46,848 nucleotides of DNA from assembly GCA_947624305.1 (NCBI GenBank), contig CANQKC010000021.1:1-46848 (forward strand). Reading direction: 5' to 3'. Positions 10,064 to 16,659 of the stretch are shown here, in pieces. How positions within the stretch are numbered: the stretch's first letter is position 1; every line of letters starts with the position of its first letter. The notes beneath the pieces are model-generated. The model was not told the DNA's origin. It made no database searches and saw nothing but the letters and a program-made list of their open reading frames with translations. A program made the translations under genes and the position numbers. The DNA is from an uncultured Monoglobus sp. (GTDB lineage: Bacteria > Bacillota > Clostridia > Monoglobales > Monoglobaceae).

Positions 10064-10942
10064 TTAATTTAATATATTTTTCAGGTAGGTTTTGAAAGGG
10101 GCGGCGAGGTCTTCGCGGCGGAGGGCGTACTCGACCGTGGCCTCCAGAAAGCCGAGGCGGTCGCCCACGTCATAGCGCCTGCCCTCAAAATCATAGGCGT
10201 ACATCTTCTCTTCCTTCGCGAGCGCCTTGAGCGCGTCGGTAAGCTGTATCTCGCCGCCCGCGCCCGGCTTTGTCGCCTTCAGCTTTTCAAATATGCCCGG
10301 GGTTATAACGTATCTGCCCAGCACTCCGACGTCGGTGGGCGCGTCCTCCGGGGCCGGCTTTTCGATCATGTCGTTTACTGTATAGAGGCGGTCGCCTATC
10401 TTCTCGCCGTCAACGCAGCCGTATTTGCAGATGTTCTCGTGCGGCACGGTCTGAACGCCCAAAACGCTGCCGCCCGTCTCGTTATACACGTCGATAAGCT
10501 GCTTGAGGCACGGAGTTCCTTCATTATATACCACATCGTCGCCCAGAAGGACCGCGACCGGCTCGCCCGCCGCGAAGCTCTCGGCGCACAGCACCGCGTG
10601 GCCGAGGCCCTTGGCCTCCTTCTGGCGCACCGCCACAATCTCGGCCATGTCGGCTATCGCGCGGATCTGATCGGCGAACTCGGTCTTGCCGCCCGCGTCA
10701 AGCAGAGCCTCAAGCTCAAGGCTGCGGTCGAAATGATCCTCTATCGCTTTTTTGGTGTGGGCGGTGACAAGGCAGACCTGCTCGATGCCCGAGGCAACTG
10801 CCTCTTCAACTATATACTGAATGGTCGGCGTGTCAACTATCGGAAGCATCTCCTTGGGCATCGCCTTGGTCGCGGGGAGGAACCGGGTACCCCAGCCCGC
10901 CACCGGAATGACCGCCTTTCGCACGGGTTTTATTGATGACAT
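10064..10942 (-). CDS. galU: UTP--glucose-1-phosphate uridylyltransferase
   Basis: It makes UDP-glucose from UTP and glucose-1-phosphate in the cytoplasm, feeding wall glycan and glycolipid synthesis. The N-terminal nucleotide-binding motif is clear (VIPVAGWGTRFLPATKAMPK, then EMLPIVD). It is followed by the family blocks QYIVEEAVASGI, VLLGDDV, CKYGCVDG, EKPAPEDAP and GAGGEIQLTDAL. The length (292 aa) fits bacterial GalU. The start is the ATG at 10942, which has AAAGGAG seven bases upstream; an in-frame ATG 21 bases earlier lacks such a site. It is transcribed alone on the minus strand, between repeat mosaics. The product is probably used for the surface polymers that anchor the SLH proteins; that link is inference. 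Confidence 0.95.
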   Translation of the reverse strand: MSSIKPVRKAVIPVAGWGTRFLPATKAMPKEMLPIVDTPTIQYIVEEAVASGIEQVCLVTAHTKKAIEDHFDRSLELEALLDAGGKTEFADQIRAIADMAEIVAVRQKEAKGLGHAVLCAESFAAGEPVAVLLGDDVVYNEGTPCLKQLIDVYNETGGSVLGVQTVPHENICKYGCVDGEKIGDRLYTVNDMIEKPAPEDAPTDVGVLGRYVITPGIFEKLKATKPGAGGEIQLTDALKALAKEEKMYAYDFEGRRYDVGDRLGFLEATVEYALRREDLAAPFKTYLKNILN

Positions 10943-10963
10943 TTTCTTTCTCCTTTCGATCAT

Positions 10964-10979
10964 CGCCGCGGGCGCGGCG
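10964..10979 (-). promoter_or_regulatory. GC hairpin in the galU leader
   Basis: A perfect CGCCGCG/CGCGGCG hairpin sits in the predicted galU 5' untranslated region, just upstream of the ribosome site. It could affect initiation. On the plus strand it is followed by GGTTTTT and could instead stop opposing transcripts. Confidence 0.4.
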
Positions 10980-10990
10980 GGTTTTTGAAA

Positions 10991-11019
10991 ATTATATCAT
11001 ATTTCGCGGCAAAATGCAA
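10991..11019 (-). promoter_or_regulatory. Candidate galU promoter
   Basis: On the minus strand, TTGCAT (11019-11014) and TATAAT (10996-10991) are 17 bases apart. The start would be near 10984. It lies just past the terminator of the upstream small RNA, so galU and the RNA look like separate units. Confidence 0.6.
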
Positions 11020-11037
11020 GATTTATTTAAAAATGCA

Positions 11038-11123
11038 AAAAAATGACCGCTTTGGGGAAAAGCGGTCCAAAAAATTAAAAGGGAGGGAGTTATGTTTTAA
11101 CTCTGTAACAATGACTTGCTACG
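11038..11123 (-). ncRNA. C-rich small RNA candidate, copy 1
   Basis: The minus-strand transcript is predicted from the TATAAT at 11135-11130. In order it has: a stem-loop GTAGCAA/TTGTTAC (11122-11105, one G-U pair); a second stem-loop GAGTT/AACTC (11103-11087); an unpaired CCTCCC (11086-11081) with an A/T-rich stretch; and an intrinsic terminator GACCGCTTT/AAAGCGGTC (11067-11045) with a seven-T tail. Copy 2 at 23213-23297 keeps the same architecture while the first and last stems change sequence on both sides, which is the mark of a selected RNA fold. CCTCCC is complementary to Shine-Dalgarno sequences, so a translation-repressing sRNA is a reasonable guess. No -35 is obvious. Confidence 0.65.
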
Positions 11124-11129
11124 TTTATT

Positions 11130-11135
11130 ATTATA
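11130..11135 (-). promoter_or_regulatory. -10 element of C-rich RNA copy 1
   Basis: TATAAT on the minus strand lies in the context TTATAATAATAA, which is shared word for word with copy 2 (23309-23304). I see no convincing -35 hexamer at the usual distance in either copy. Confidence 0.5.
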
Positions 11136-11204
11136 ACCGATTTTTTCGTAAATGGATTAAGAATTTGTGAAAAAGTATTGAACAAATTGTAAACAATGTC
11201 GCTT

Positions 11205-11400
11205 TAGTCGAAGCCCGCCTCTTGGACTTGTCCTGCCGCAAGCGGCAGGAGCTGCGCCAACGTAGTGATTAGCGATTAGCGAATAGAGATTAGGTTTGGC
11301 GGCATGCTCACATGCCGCCGCGGGCGGATAATATCCGCCCCTACAGGATTTTACGCACTTTTGTCGTAGGGGACGGCGCCCTCGACGTCCCGTAGGAGCG
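11205..11400. repeat. Repeat mosaic between small RNA and toxin-like locus
   Basis: It includes a CCTGCCGC/GCGGCAGG hairpin (11231-11250). The AT-rich repeat in inverted orientation follows (CAACGTAGTGATTAGCGATT at 11258-11293). The palindromes GGCGGCATGCTCACATGCCG and GGGCGGATAATATCCGCCC come next, then GTAGGGGACGGCGCCCTCGA. No gene is supported here. Confidence 0.8.
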
Positions 11401-11419
11401 GAATTTAACGCAGATGTTG

Positions 11420-11448
11420 TTGAATTGTAATATTATTTCATGTATTAT
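11420..11448 (+). promoter_or_regulatory. Promoter of the toxin-like peptide
   Basis: TTGAAT (11420-11425) and TATTAT (11443-11448) are 17 bases apart. The start would be near 11455, about 87 bases ahead of the peptide start codon. Confidence 0.6.
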
Positions 11449-11541
11449 GTTATATGTACATATTTTATGTGCCGCAAAAGAGGATGACTGCGGTTATTCC
11501 GCCCCGCGTAAAACGTAAAACGCGCATAAGGGGGTGATTTT

Positions 11542-11628
11542 ATGGATCTGAATTCGGTTTTTGTTATGATCAGTTTGCTGATTATTCTGGAAATCATTCG
11601 TGAAATAAAAAATAACCGCATGCGTTAG
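11542..11628 (+). CDS. 28-residue hydrophobic peptide, type I toxin-like
   Basis: The peptide is a short membrane helix (VFVMISLLIILEII) with a charged tail (REIKNNRMR), the topology of type I toxin and holin-like peptides of Firmicutes. A strong ribosome site (GGGGGTGAT) precedes ATG. The last codons and the stop lie inside an 11-bp hairpin (11609-11619 with 11638-11648). The 5' untranslated region carries GGTTATTCCGC at 11492-11502, the exact complement of GCGGAATAACC at 11660-11670 past the gene; such 5'-3' folding is known to hold type I toxin mRNAs silent. A consensus promoter faces the gene from the far side (11723-11695) and would make an antisense RNA over its 3' end. I do not recognise an exact family, and toxicity is inference. 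Confidence 0.6.
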   Translation: MDLNSVFVMISLLIILEIIREIKNNRMR

Positions 11629-11688
11629 ACCCGTGCAGCGGTTATTTTAAATCGCAAACGCGGAATAACCAAGGTTATCCCCTTTTGT
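11603..11688 (-). ncRNA. Candidate antisense RNA antitoxin
   Basis: A perfect TTGACA-17-TATAAT promoter on the minus strand predicts a start near 11688. The transcript would run about 85 bases and end at the AAAATAACCGC/GCGGTTATTTT hairpin (11648-11609), which on this strand is followed by TTTTATTTC. It covers the last codons, stop and 3' region of the 28-residue peptide gene. Convergent 3' overlap is the usual plan of Firmicutes type I systems such as txpA/RatA and bsrG/SR4. The same hairpin also ends ilvD transcription, so the RNA could partly derive from the ilvD 3' end. Confidence 0.6.
11609..11648. terminator. Bidirectional hairpin at the toxin-like/ilvD junction
   Basis: An 11-bp perfect stem (AAAATAACCGC/GCGGTTATTTT) contains the peptide stop codon in its loop. 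On the minus strand it has a good T-tail and should stop ilvD and the antisense RNA. Confidence 0.7.
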
Positions 11689-11697
11689 GTTTTTATT
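11662..11697 (+). terminator. Probable terminator of the toxin-like mRNA
   Basis: GGAATAACC, a two-base loop and GGTTATCC form a stem with one bulge, followed by CCTTTTGTGTTTTT. The left arm also pairs with the mRNA 5' region (11492-11502), so the two folds would compete. Confidence 0.5.
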
Positions 11698-11723
11698 ATA
11701 TCACACGATCGTTATTTTGTCAA
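11695..11723 (-). promoter_or_regulatory. Consensus antisense promoter beyond ilvD
   Basis: TTGACA (11723-11718), a 17-base spacer and TATAAT (11700-11695) with an upstream TGA extended -10 form one of the best promoter matches in the window. It lies immediately downstream of the ilvD stop, where no ordinary gene on this strand needs it. Confidence 0.7.
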
Positions 11724-11728
11724 CCGTT

Positions 11729-13390
11729 TTATTTAAGTATCGCGCCGGTGGCGCCGGAGGTCACGCTTCTCGCGTAGCGGGCGAGATAGCCCGTCTTTAT
11801 CTTCGGCTCGTTGGGAACGAACGTCTCGCGGCGCTTCGCGAGCTCCTCGTCGGAAACGTCGAGGCTTATTTTGTAATTCGGGATGTCTATGCTGATTATG
11901 TCGCCCTCATGCACCAAACCGATAACGCCGCCTTCCGCCGCCTCGGGCGAAACGTGGCCTATCGCCGCGCCGCGGGTCGCGCCCGAAAATCTGCCGTCGG
12001 TTATCAGCGCGACTTCGGAGCCGAGGCCGCTGCCGACGATCGCCGCCGTCGGATAGAGCATTTCGCGCATGCCGGGGCCGCCCTTCGGGCCCTCGTATCT
12101 TATCACGATCACGTCGCCGGAGTTTATCTTGCCGCCGTAGATCGCCTCGACCGCGTCCTCCTCACAGTCGAACACGCGGGCGGGGCCGGTGTGTTTCATC
12201 ATCTTCTCATCGACCGCCGAGCGCTTTACCACGCAGCCGTCGGCCGCTATGTTGCCCTTGAGCACGGCGAGGCCGCCGGTTTTGCTGTATGGGTTCGAGG
12301 CGGAGCGGATGACCTCGCTGTCGGTTATCTCGCAGCCCTCGATGTTCTCGCCGACCGTTTTGCCCGTCACCGTTATCGGCGATTTGTCTATCAGGCCGAG
12401 CTTGTCGAGCTCGTGCATTACCGCGTACACTCCGCCCGCCCTGTTGAGGTCGAGCATGAAGTGGCCGCCCGCGGGGGCGAGGTGGCAGAGGTTGGGGGTC
12501 TTTTCCGAAACGACGTTTATCGTGTCAAACGGCAGCTCTATGCCGCACTCGTGGGCGATAGCGGGCAGGTGCAGCGCGCTGTTTGTGCTGCAGCCGAGCG
12601 CCATGTCCACGGTCAGCGCGTTGATGAACGCCGCTTTTGTCATGATGTCGCGGGGCTTTACGTCATTTTTCACGAGCTCCATGATCCTCATTCCCGCCGT
12701 TTTGCCGAGGCGCAGGCGCTCGGAATACACGGCCGGGATCGAGCCGTTGCCCTTGAGGCCCATGCCGAGGGCCTCGGTCAGGCAGTTCATGCTGTTGGCG
12801 GTGAACATGCCGGAACACGAGCCGCAGGTCGGGCAGCAGTTTTCCTCGCAGGTCTTGAGCTCATCCTCGGTGATCTCGCCGACGCCGACGCGGCTCACGG
12901 CCTCGATCATCGTGGAATAGCTCGCCTCGTCGCCGTTCCAGTCGGAGCCCGCGAGCATCGGGCCGCCGCTGACGAAGATCGACGGGATATTCAGGCGCGC
13001 CGCCGCCATGAGCAGGCCGGGCACGTTTTTGTCACAGTTGGGAACCATCACAAGGCCGTCGAACGGGTGCGCGGTCGCCATTGCCTCGGTCGAGTCGGCG
13101 ATGAGCTCGCGGGTGACCAGCGAGTACTTCATGCCGTCGTGGCCCATGGCTATGCCGTCACAGACCGCTATCGCCGGGAACACTATCGGAACGCCGCCCG
13201 CGAGGGCTACGCCCTGCTTGACCGCGTCGACCACCTTGTCAATGTTCATGTGGCCGGGCACGATGTCGTTCTTCGAGCTGACAATGCCGATCAGCGGCTT
13301 GCCTATCTCCTCGTCGGTCAGACCCAGCGCGTAAAGCAGAGCGCGCTGCGGAGCCGCGCTGACGCCCTTTGTTATTCTGTCACTTCTCAT
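11729..13390 (-). CDS. ilvD: Dihydroxy-acid dehydratase
   Basis: It catalyses the third step of valine/isoleucine synthesis, dehydrating dihydroxy acids to 2-oxo acids with an iron-sulfur cluster. The N-terminal block is classic ([20 protein letters not shown], then [13 protein letters not shown]). The cluster and signature cysteines appear in VPNCDKN and [18 protein letters not shown]. The C-terminal signature is [20 protein letters not shown]. At 553 residues it is normal length. The start at 13390 is set by AAGGAG eight bases upstream; further in-frame codons upstream run into the promoter and the divergent patatin gene. No other ilv gene is near. It is divergent from the patatin gene, with back-to-back promoters. 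Confidence 0.96.
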   Translation of the reverse strand: MRSDRITKGVSAAPQRALLYALGLTDEEIGKPLIGIVSSKNDIVPGHMNIDKVVDAVKQGVALAGGVPIVFPAIAVCDGIAMGHDGMKYSLVTRELIADSTEAMATAHPFDGLVMVPNCDKNVPGLLMAAARLNIPSIFVSGGPMLAGSDWNGDEASYSTMIEAVSRVGVGEITEDELKTCEENCCPTCGSCSGMFTANSMNCLTEALGMGLKGNGSIPAVYSERLRLGKTAGMRIMELVKNDVKPRDIMTKAAFINALTVDMALGCSTNSALHLPAIAHECGIELPFDTINVVSEKTPNLCHLAPAGGHFMLDLNRAGGVYAVMHELDKLGLIDKSPITVTGKTVGENIEGCEITDSEVIRSASNPYSKTGGLAVLKGNIAADGCVVKRSAVDEKMMKHTGPARVFDCEEDAVEAIYGGKINSGDVIVIRYEGPKGGPGMREMLYPTAAIVGSGLGSEVALITDGRFSGATRGAAIGHVSPEAAEGGVIGLVHEGDIISIDIPNYKISLDVSDEELAKRRETFVPNEPKIKTGYLARYARSVTSGATGAILK

Positions 13391-13427
13391 ATCTTTCACT
13401 CTCCTTGAAAACTCAAAATCTTTCATT

Positions 13428-13456
13428 ATTATATAACAGTTTTTTCGCCGTGTCAA
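13428..13456 (-). promoter_or_regulatory. ilvD promoter
   Basis: TTGACA (13456-13451) and TATAAT (13433-13428) on the minus strand, spacer 17. The start would be near 13421, giving a leader of about 30 bases with no room for an attenuator or T-box. Confidence 0.75.
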
Positions 13457-13471
13457 TAGAGCATTATTTTG

Positions 13472-13500
13472 TTGCAAAAACGCGCGCGGTCGTGTATAAT
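13472..13500 (+). promoter_or_regulatory. Patatin gene promoter
   Basis: TTGCAA (13472-13477) and TATAAT (13495-13500), spacer 17. The start codon at 13520 follows closely with GAGGTGAT as ribosome site, so the leader is under 15 bases. Confidence 0.65.
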
Positions 13501-13519
13501 ATAATCGAGGTGATATAAT

Positions 13520-14554
13520 ATGAAAGAAATCGGACTGGTCCTGCAGGGCGGCGGGGCGCGCGGCGCGTATCAGATAGGCGTGTGGCGGGCACTCGACGAG
13601 TTCTGTGTGACCGAACACATAAACGGAGTTTCGGGCGCGTCGGTGGGCGCGCTGAACGGCGCGCTCTTCGCCTCGGGCGATTTTGAGACCGCAAAACGTG
13701 TCTGGGAAAATATTTCACCCGATCAGGTTTTTAAGAAAAACTCGCGGCTGATAGTGAATATCATAAATTTTCTCGACAAATTTGAAAATATTCCGAAAAC
13801 CGACGCGAAGAGCGCGATCTTCAAGACGGCGCCCGCGGCGGCCTCGCTCGTCAAAAATCTGAGCATGCCCGACGAGCCCGAGGCGGGCGGGCTGCACGAC
13901 CTGATACTCAACAACCTGAACTTTGAGGCGCTGCGGCGGTTCGCCGGGCCGGTCTACGCCATGTGCACGCCGCTCGACCCCGCGGAGTATCTGAAAACCG
14001 GGCCCGTGGCCTTTGACCTGACGCAAAAGACCAACGCCGAGATCCTGAACATTCTGCTGGCGAGCTCGGCAATTCCGTTCCTGTTCGACGACGTGAGCAT
14101 TGACGGCAAAAAGTACATAGACGGGGGAATAAAATTCTTCGGCGACAACATTCCGGTCGAGCCGCTCTACGCCGACGGGTTCAGACGGTTCATCACGGTC
14201 TATATAACGCTCAAGTCGAACGGTGCCGCGCGGGAGTTCGCGGACGCGGAAAACTTCCCCGACGCGGAGATCACCAACATCCTGCCCGGCGAGACGTCCG
14301 CGCGGCTTTTGGAAAAGCCCGCGTCGCTGGTGCTTTTTGAGAAGGACTACGCGCGGGCGCTGATCGAGTGCGGCTACTGCGACGCGGTGGCGCAACTCTC
14401 GCCCCTGTGCGAGCAGGGCATGACCTCGGCGGGCTATCTCGCGGCATTCAAAGAGTGCCGCGCCGACAGAGACAGATTTTTCAGAAAGCGCATCACCGCC
14501 GCCCTTACCCCCGACGCCGCGAAAACGGTGCTGGATTATCTGCGGAAATCGTGA
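13520..14554 (+). CDS. Patatin-like phospholipase family protein
   Basis: It is a predicted cytoplasmic or membrane-associated lipid acyl hydrolase with a Ser-Asp dyad. The oxyanion motif [11 protein letters not shown] is at residues 10-20, the nucleophile elbow G-A-S-V-G has Ser41, and the partner Asp is in YIDGG near residue 202. These three are the full patatin signature. No signal peptide is seen. The roughly 340-residue length fits the RssA/YlbK type. A HAD phosphatase gene starts 18 bases after its stop, so the two likely form an operon. The natural substrate cannot be read from the sequence. Confidence 0.88.
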   Translation: MKEIGLVLQGGGARGAYQIGVWRALDEFCVTEHINGVSGASVGALNGALFASGDFETAKRVWENISPDQVFKKNSRLIVNIINFLDKFENIPKTDAKSAIFKTAPAAASLVKNLSMPDEPEAGGLHDLILNNLNFEALRRFAGPVYAMCTPLDPAEYLKTGPVAFDLTQKTNAEILNILLASSAIPFLFDDVSIDGKKYIDGGIKFFGDNIPVEPLYADGFRRFITVYITLKSNGAAREFADAENFPDAEITNILPGETSARLLEKPASLVLFEKDYARALIECGYCDAVAQLSPLCEQGMTSAGYLAAFKECRADRDRFFRKRITAALTPDAAKTVLDYLRKS

Positions 14555-14572
14555 GATATAAAGGAGAACAAT

Positions 14573-15232
14573 ATGAGCCAAAGAAAAATCAAGGGCGTGC
14601 TAATCGACATGGACGGCACGCTGTTTAACACCGAGCTCACCTCGCTTTTCGCCTGGGGCGCCGCGGGGCGGGAGTTCGGCCTCAAAATAGACAAGGATTT
14701 TATGATGAGCTGCATCGGCCTGCCGACCGGCGTTATAGAGAAGAATTTTTACGCGCGCTTCGGCGAAAAAAGCGACTACAAAAAGCTGCGCGCCAGAAAG
14801 CTTGAGATCATGGAGGACATCGTGCGCCAAAGCGGGCCCGATCTCAAGCCCGGCGCGCGGGAGCTGCTCGAGTATATAAGCTCGGCGGGCACGAAGTGCG
14901 CGCTCGTGACGTCTACCACGCTCGCCCGCGCGAGATTTAACCTTGAGGCGGGCGGAATGCTCGAATATTTTGACGATATAATAACCTGTGAGATGATAAA
15001 AAACGGCAAGCCAAATCCCGACCCGTATATCCTCGGCGCGGGGCGGCTGGGGCTGACGCCGTTTGACTGCGCCGTGATCGAGGATTCGGAAAACGGAGCT
15101 GCCTCGGCCGCCGCCTCGGGCGCCTTGACGATACTTGTGCCCGACCTGGTTCTGAACGACCGCATGAAAGCCCTCGCCGACCACCGCTGCGAAACCCTGT
15201 TCGACGTGGTCGAGCTTTTGAAAACACTGTAA
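14573..15232 (+). CDS. HAD-superfamily hydrolase, beta-phosphoglucomutase-like
   Basis: It is a small cytoplasmic phosphatase or phosphomutase of HAD subfamily I. Motif I reads LIDMDGTLFNTE (Asp12 nucleophile, Asp14). Motif II is the Ser/Thr in ALVTSTT, motif III the Lys in KNGKPNPDPYILGAGRLG, and motif IV VIEDSENG. The segment between motifs I and II is a helical cap of the type seen in PgmB/GS1-like enzymes. Ribosome site AAAGGAG precedes ATG. It is the second gene after the patatin gene and ends at a bidirectional terminator. The substrate is probably a sugar or nucleotide phosphate, which the sequence does not settle. Confidence 0.85.
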   Translation: MSQRKIKGVLIDMDGTLFNTELTSLFAWGAAGREFGLKIDKDFMMSCIGLPTGVIEKNFYARFGEKSDYKKLRARKLEIMEDIVRQSGPDLKPGARELLEYISSAGTKCALVTSTTLARARFNLEAGGMLEYFDDIITCEMIKNGKPNPDPYILGAGRLGLTPFDCAVIEDSENGAASAAASGALTILVPDLVLNDRMKALADHRCETLFDVVELLKTL

Positions 15233-15242
15233 GAAAGCGCAT

Positions 15243-15270
15243 AAAAATAAGGCCGCCCGGCCTTATTTTT
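15243..15270. terminator. Bidirectional terminator between HAD gene and hicB
   Basis: A 13-bp perfect inverted repeat, AAAAATAAGGCCG/CGGCCTTATTTTT, serves both converging genes. The hicB stop codon overlaps its edge. Confidence 0.85.
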
Positions 15271-15659
15271 TATACCGATATGCGCAATTTTTCGATCAAC
15301 GCTTCTTGCAAAACAGCCGAAAAGTTGATATTGTTCTTTTCGGCCTCAAAATTAAGCCAGCTTGGAATAGTGCAATTCTTTCTGACGCTTCTCATCTCAT
15401 TCTTTTTTCTGTATTCATCAAAGTCAATATCGACAAGCGTTACCACTCCATTGTCGGAATGTACGTCCTCAATCGCGGTCGCCTTTGGCAATTCCTTGTT
15501 GTCATCCTGCATGTCGATCCCCAGTATTCCAATCAAATCCCGTGCCATTTCCATAGCCTCGGCAACTGTTTTTCCCTGCGTATTCGCGTCAAAATCCGGG
15601 ACGTACACAATAATGTATTCTTTTCCCTTTGACATAATGATAGGATAAGCTTCTTTCAT
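15270..15659 (-). CDS. hicB: HicB-family antitoxin
   Basis: It is the antitoxin half of a HicAB type II system, which binds and blocks the HicA RNase and represses the operon. The N-terminal partially degraded RNase-H-like fold reads YIIVYVPDFDANTQGKTVAE and MARDLIG. The C-terminal part (VRKNCTIPSWLNFEAEK, then FSAVLQEALIEKL) looks like a ribbon-helix-helix DNA-binding region. Length (129 aa) is normal and the frame is intact. AGGAGG precedes ATG. It follows the hicA coding region by about 40 bases in the same direction. With hicA carrying a stop codon, hicB may now be an orphan antitoxin or regulator. Confidence 0.9.
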   Translation of the reverse strand: MKEAYPIIMSKGKEYIIVYVPDFDANTQGKTVAEAMEMARDLIGILGIDMQDDNKELPKATAIEDVHSDNGVVTLVDIDFDEYRKKNEMRSVRKNCTIPSWLNFEAEKNNINFSAVLQEALIEKLRISV

Positions 15660-15697
15660 AAAAATACCTCCTGATTATATTTTAACCGTTCGAGGAC

Positions 15698-15871
15698 TTA
15701 TTTGAGTCCCCTACGTCGAATTATCGTCTTTGCGAGTTATTCGTCCGTTTCTTTGTGCCGCACAACGGCTTCGGTTTCTCCGTCTTTTTCATAAACATCA
15801 TGATTTCCGCCATGACGCTTAAATTTCCAACCGTTTTTTTCTAAAAGCTTTATGAGGTCTCTCGTTTTCAT
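15698..15871 (-). pseudogene. hicA: HicA toxin with premature stop codon
   Basis: HicA is an mRNA-cleaving dsRBD-like toxin. The reading frame from the ATG at 15871 (AAGGAGG upstream) gives MKTRDLIKLLEKNGWKFKRH, then GGNHDVYEKDGE and VVRHKETDE, with the catalytic His in the GGNH segment. A TAA follows as codon 45 (15739-15737). The same frame continues with LAKTIIRRRGLK and a second TAA at codon 58, exactly the expected HicA C-terminus and length. One base change would restore it. The toxin is therefore probably inactive or truncated. An assembly error or readthrough is the alternative. Confidence 0.85.
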
Positions 15872-15891
15872 TTTTGCCTCCTTACACGATT

Positions 15892-15920
15892 ATTATACGC
15901 ATTTTATGCGTGTTTGTCAA
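15892..15920 (-). promoter_or_regulatory. hicAB promoter with operator palindrome
   Basis: TTGACA (15920-15915) and TATAAT (15897-15892) with a 17-base spacer. The spacer holds a perfect inverted repeat ACGCAT-TTT-ATGCGT (15897-15911). A palindrome between -35 and -10 is where HicB-type autorepressors are expected to bind. Confidence 0.75.
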
Positions 15921-15935
15921 GAGGTTTGTCTTATA

Positions 15936-16250
15936 TTATTTTTTATTTCTGTGCGCCAGGAAATCGGCGTATGATTTCAGCGTCTCTTTATCTTCCGCCG
16001 AGAGGCCCGGAGGCAGCTTCAGATAATCCGCGCCCGGCTCAAACATCTCGGTGTAGGGCGTGAGGCCGAGCAGATAATCAACCGACACGCCGAAATACAC
16101 GGCCGCCGCGATTTTTATCACATCGGGCGGCTCGCTTTTGTCGCGCTCGTAAGATGAGATCGAATGTTTGTTTATCCGCAGGATCTCCGCCAGCTGATCC
16201 TGCGTCAGTCCCGCATCCTTCCGAAGCTCCGAAAGCCTCTCGCCTATCAT
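15936..16250 (-). CDS. XRE-family helix-turn-helix regulator
   Basis: It is a small cytoplasmic DNA-binding protein. The HTH spans about residues 4-60 (RLSELRKDAGLTQDQLAEIL, then INKHSISSYERDKSEPPDV and FGVSVDYLLGLT), a standard phage-repressor-like fold. The short C-terminus (KLPPGLSAEDKETLKSYADF) is the helical tail common in stand-alone regulators. The ATG at 16250 follows GGGAGTGTGAT. It reads in the same direction as hicAB, immediately upstream of the hic promoter. It could be linked to the hic locus or regulate the leader and BspA-type gene on its other side; both are guesses. Confidence 0.85.
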   Translation of the reverse strand: MIGERLSELRKDAGLTQDQLAEILRINKHSISSYERDKSEPPDVIKIAAAVYFGVSVDYLLGLTPYTEMFEPGADYLKLPPGLSAEDKETLKSYADFLAHRNKK

Positions 16251-16315
16251 ATCATCACACTCCCGATATTATTATGAGATAATTATAGAATATAAATCTA
16301 TTTTTTAATAAATTA

Positions 16316-16344
16316 TTGACAAATTAGTCATTTTACTATAAAAT
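16316..16344 (+). promoter_or_regulatory. Upstream promoter P1 of the palindrome leader
   Basis: TTGACA (16316-16321) and TAAAAT (16339-16344), spacer 17, in strongly AT-rich DNA. It points toward the BspA-like gene. Confidence 0.5.
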
Positions 16345-16403
16345 AGTAGAATAATATTCGATTTTACACTTGATATTACGATTATTATTCAACAAAAATA
16401 TTA

Positions 16404-16432
16404 TTTACAATATCAAGCAGTTGTGGTATAAT
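16404..16432 (+). promoter_or_regulatory. Promoter P2 of the palindrome leader
   Basis: TTTACA (16404-16409) and TATAAT (16427-16432), spacer 17, with TGG as extended -10. The predicted start falls at about 16439, exactly the first base of the outer palindrome arm. Confidence 0.7.
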
Positions 16433-16438
16433 AAATTC

Positions 16439-16617
16439 ACCACACAAATTGAATAATATATCCGTTATCGTTTTTAACGATTGGCACGTATTTTTGTCAT
16501 TTTGATAAAAATGCAGCTCTGTTTACGTGCTTAACGTTAAAAGCGGGTAATCAATTTGTGTGGTAGCAATTGGAGCAAAGCATTTTTAGTGCGGCGCCCC
16601 GTTGCGCCGCACTTTTT
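16439..16617 (+). ncRNA. Nested-palindrome leader or small RNA ending in a terminator
   Basis: From the P2 start the RNA folds as one long interrupted hairpin. The pairs are ACCACACAAATTGA (16439-16452) with TCAATTTGTGTGGT (16551-16564), TTTTAACG (16472-16479) with CGTTAAAA (16535-16542), and GCACGTA (16484-16490) with TACGTGC (16524-16530); an A/T stem closes the top. An intrinsic terminator (16588-16617) follows. It may be a free-standing structured RNA or an attenuating leader of the BspA-like gene, whose start codon is 43 bases later with little room for another promoter. A palindromic mobile element inserted at a promoter is a further option. Confidence 0.6.
16588..16617 (+). terminator. 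Terminator upstream of the BspA-like gene
   Basis: A 10-bp perfect GC-rich stem, AGTGCGGCGC/GCGCCGCACT, with a six-base loop and TTTTT. It lies ahead of the coding region in the same direction, so expression of the gene from P1 or P2 needs readthrough. Confidence 0.85.
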
Positions 16618-16659
16618 AGTTGGAAAAAATAAAAAAATTTAACCGGGAGGTAAAATATT

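Noticed and set aside
11687..13408. 573-codon plus-strand reading frame opposite ilvD
   Set aside because: It is antisense to a fully conserved ilvD, has no ribosome site, and its His/Arg/Val-rich composition is typical of a shadow frame in GC-rich DNA.
13391..13519. T-box or leucine/valine attenuator for ilvD
   Set aside because: The predicted ilvD leader is about 30 bases and holds no T-box motif or terminator.
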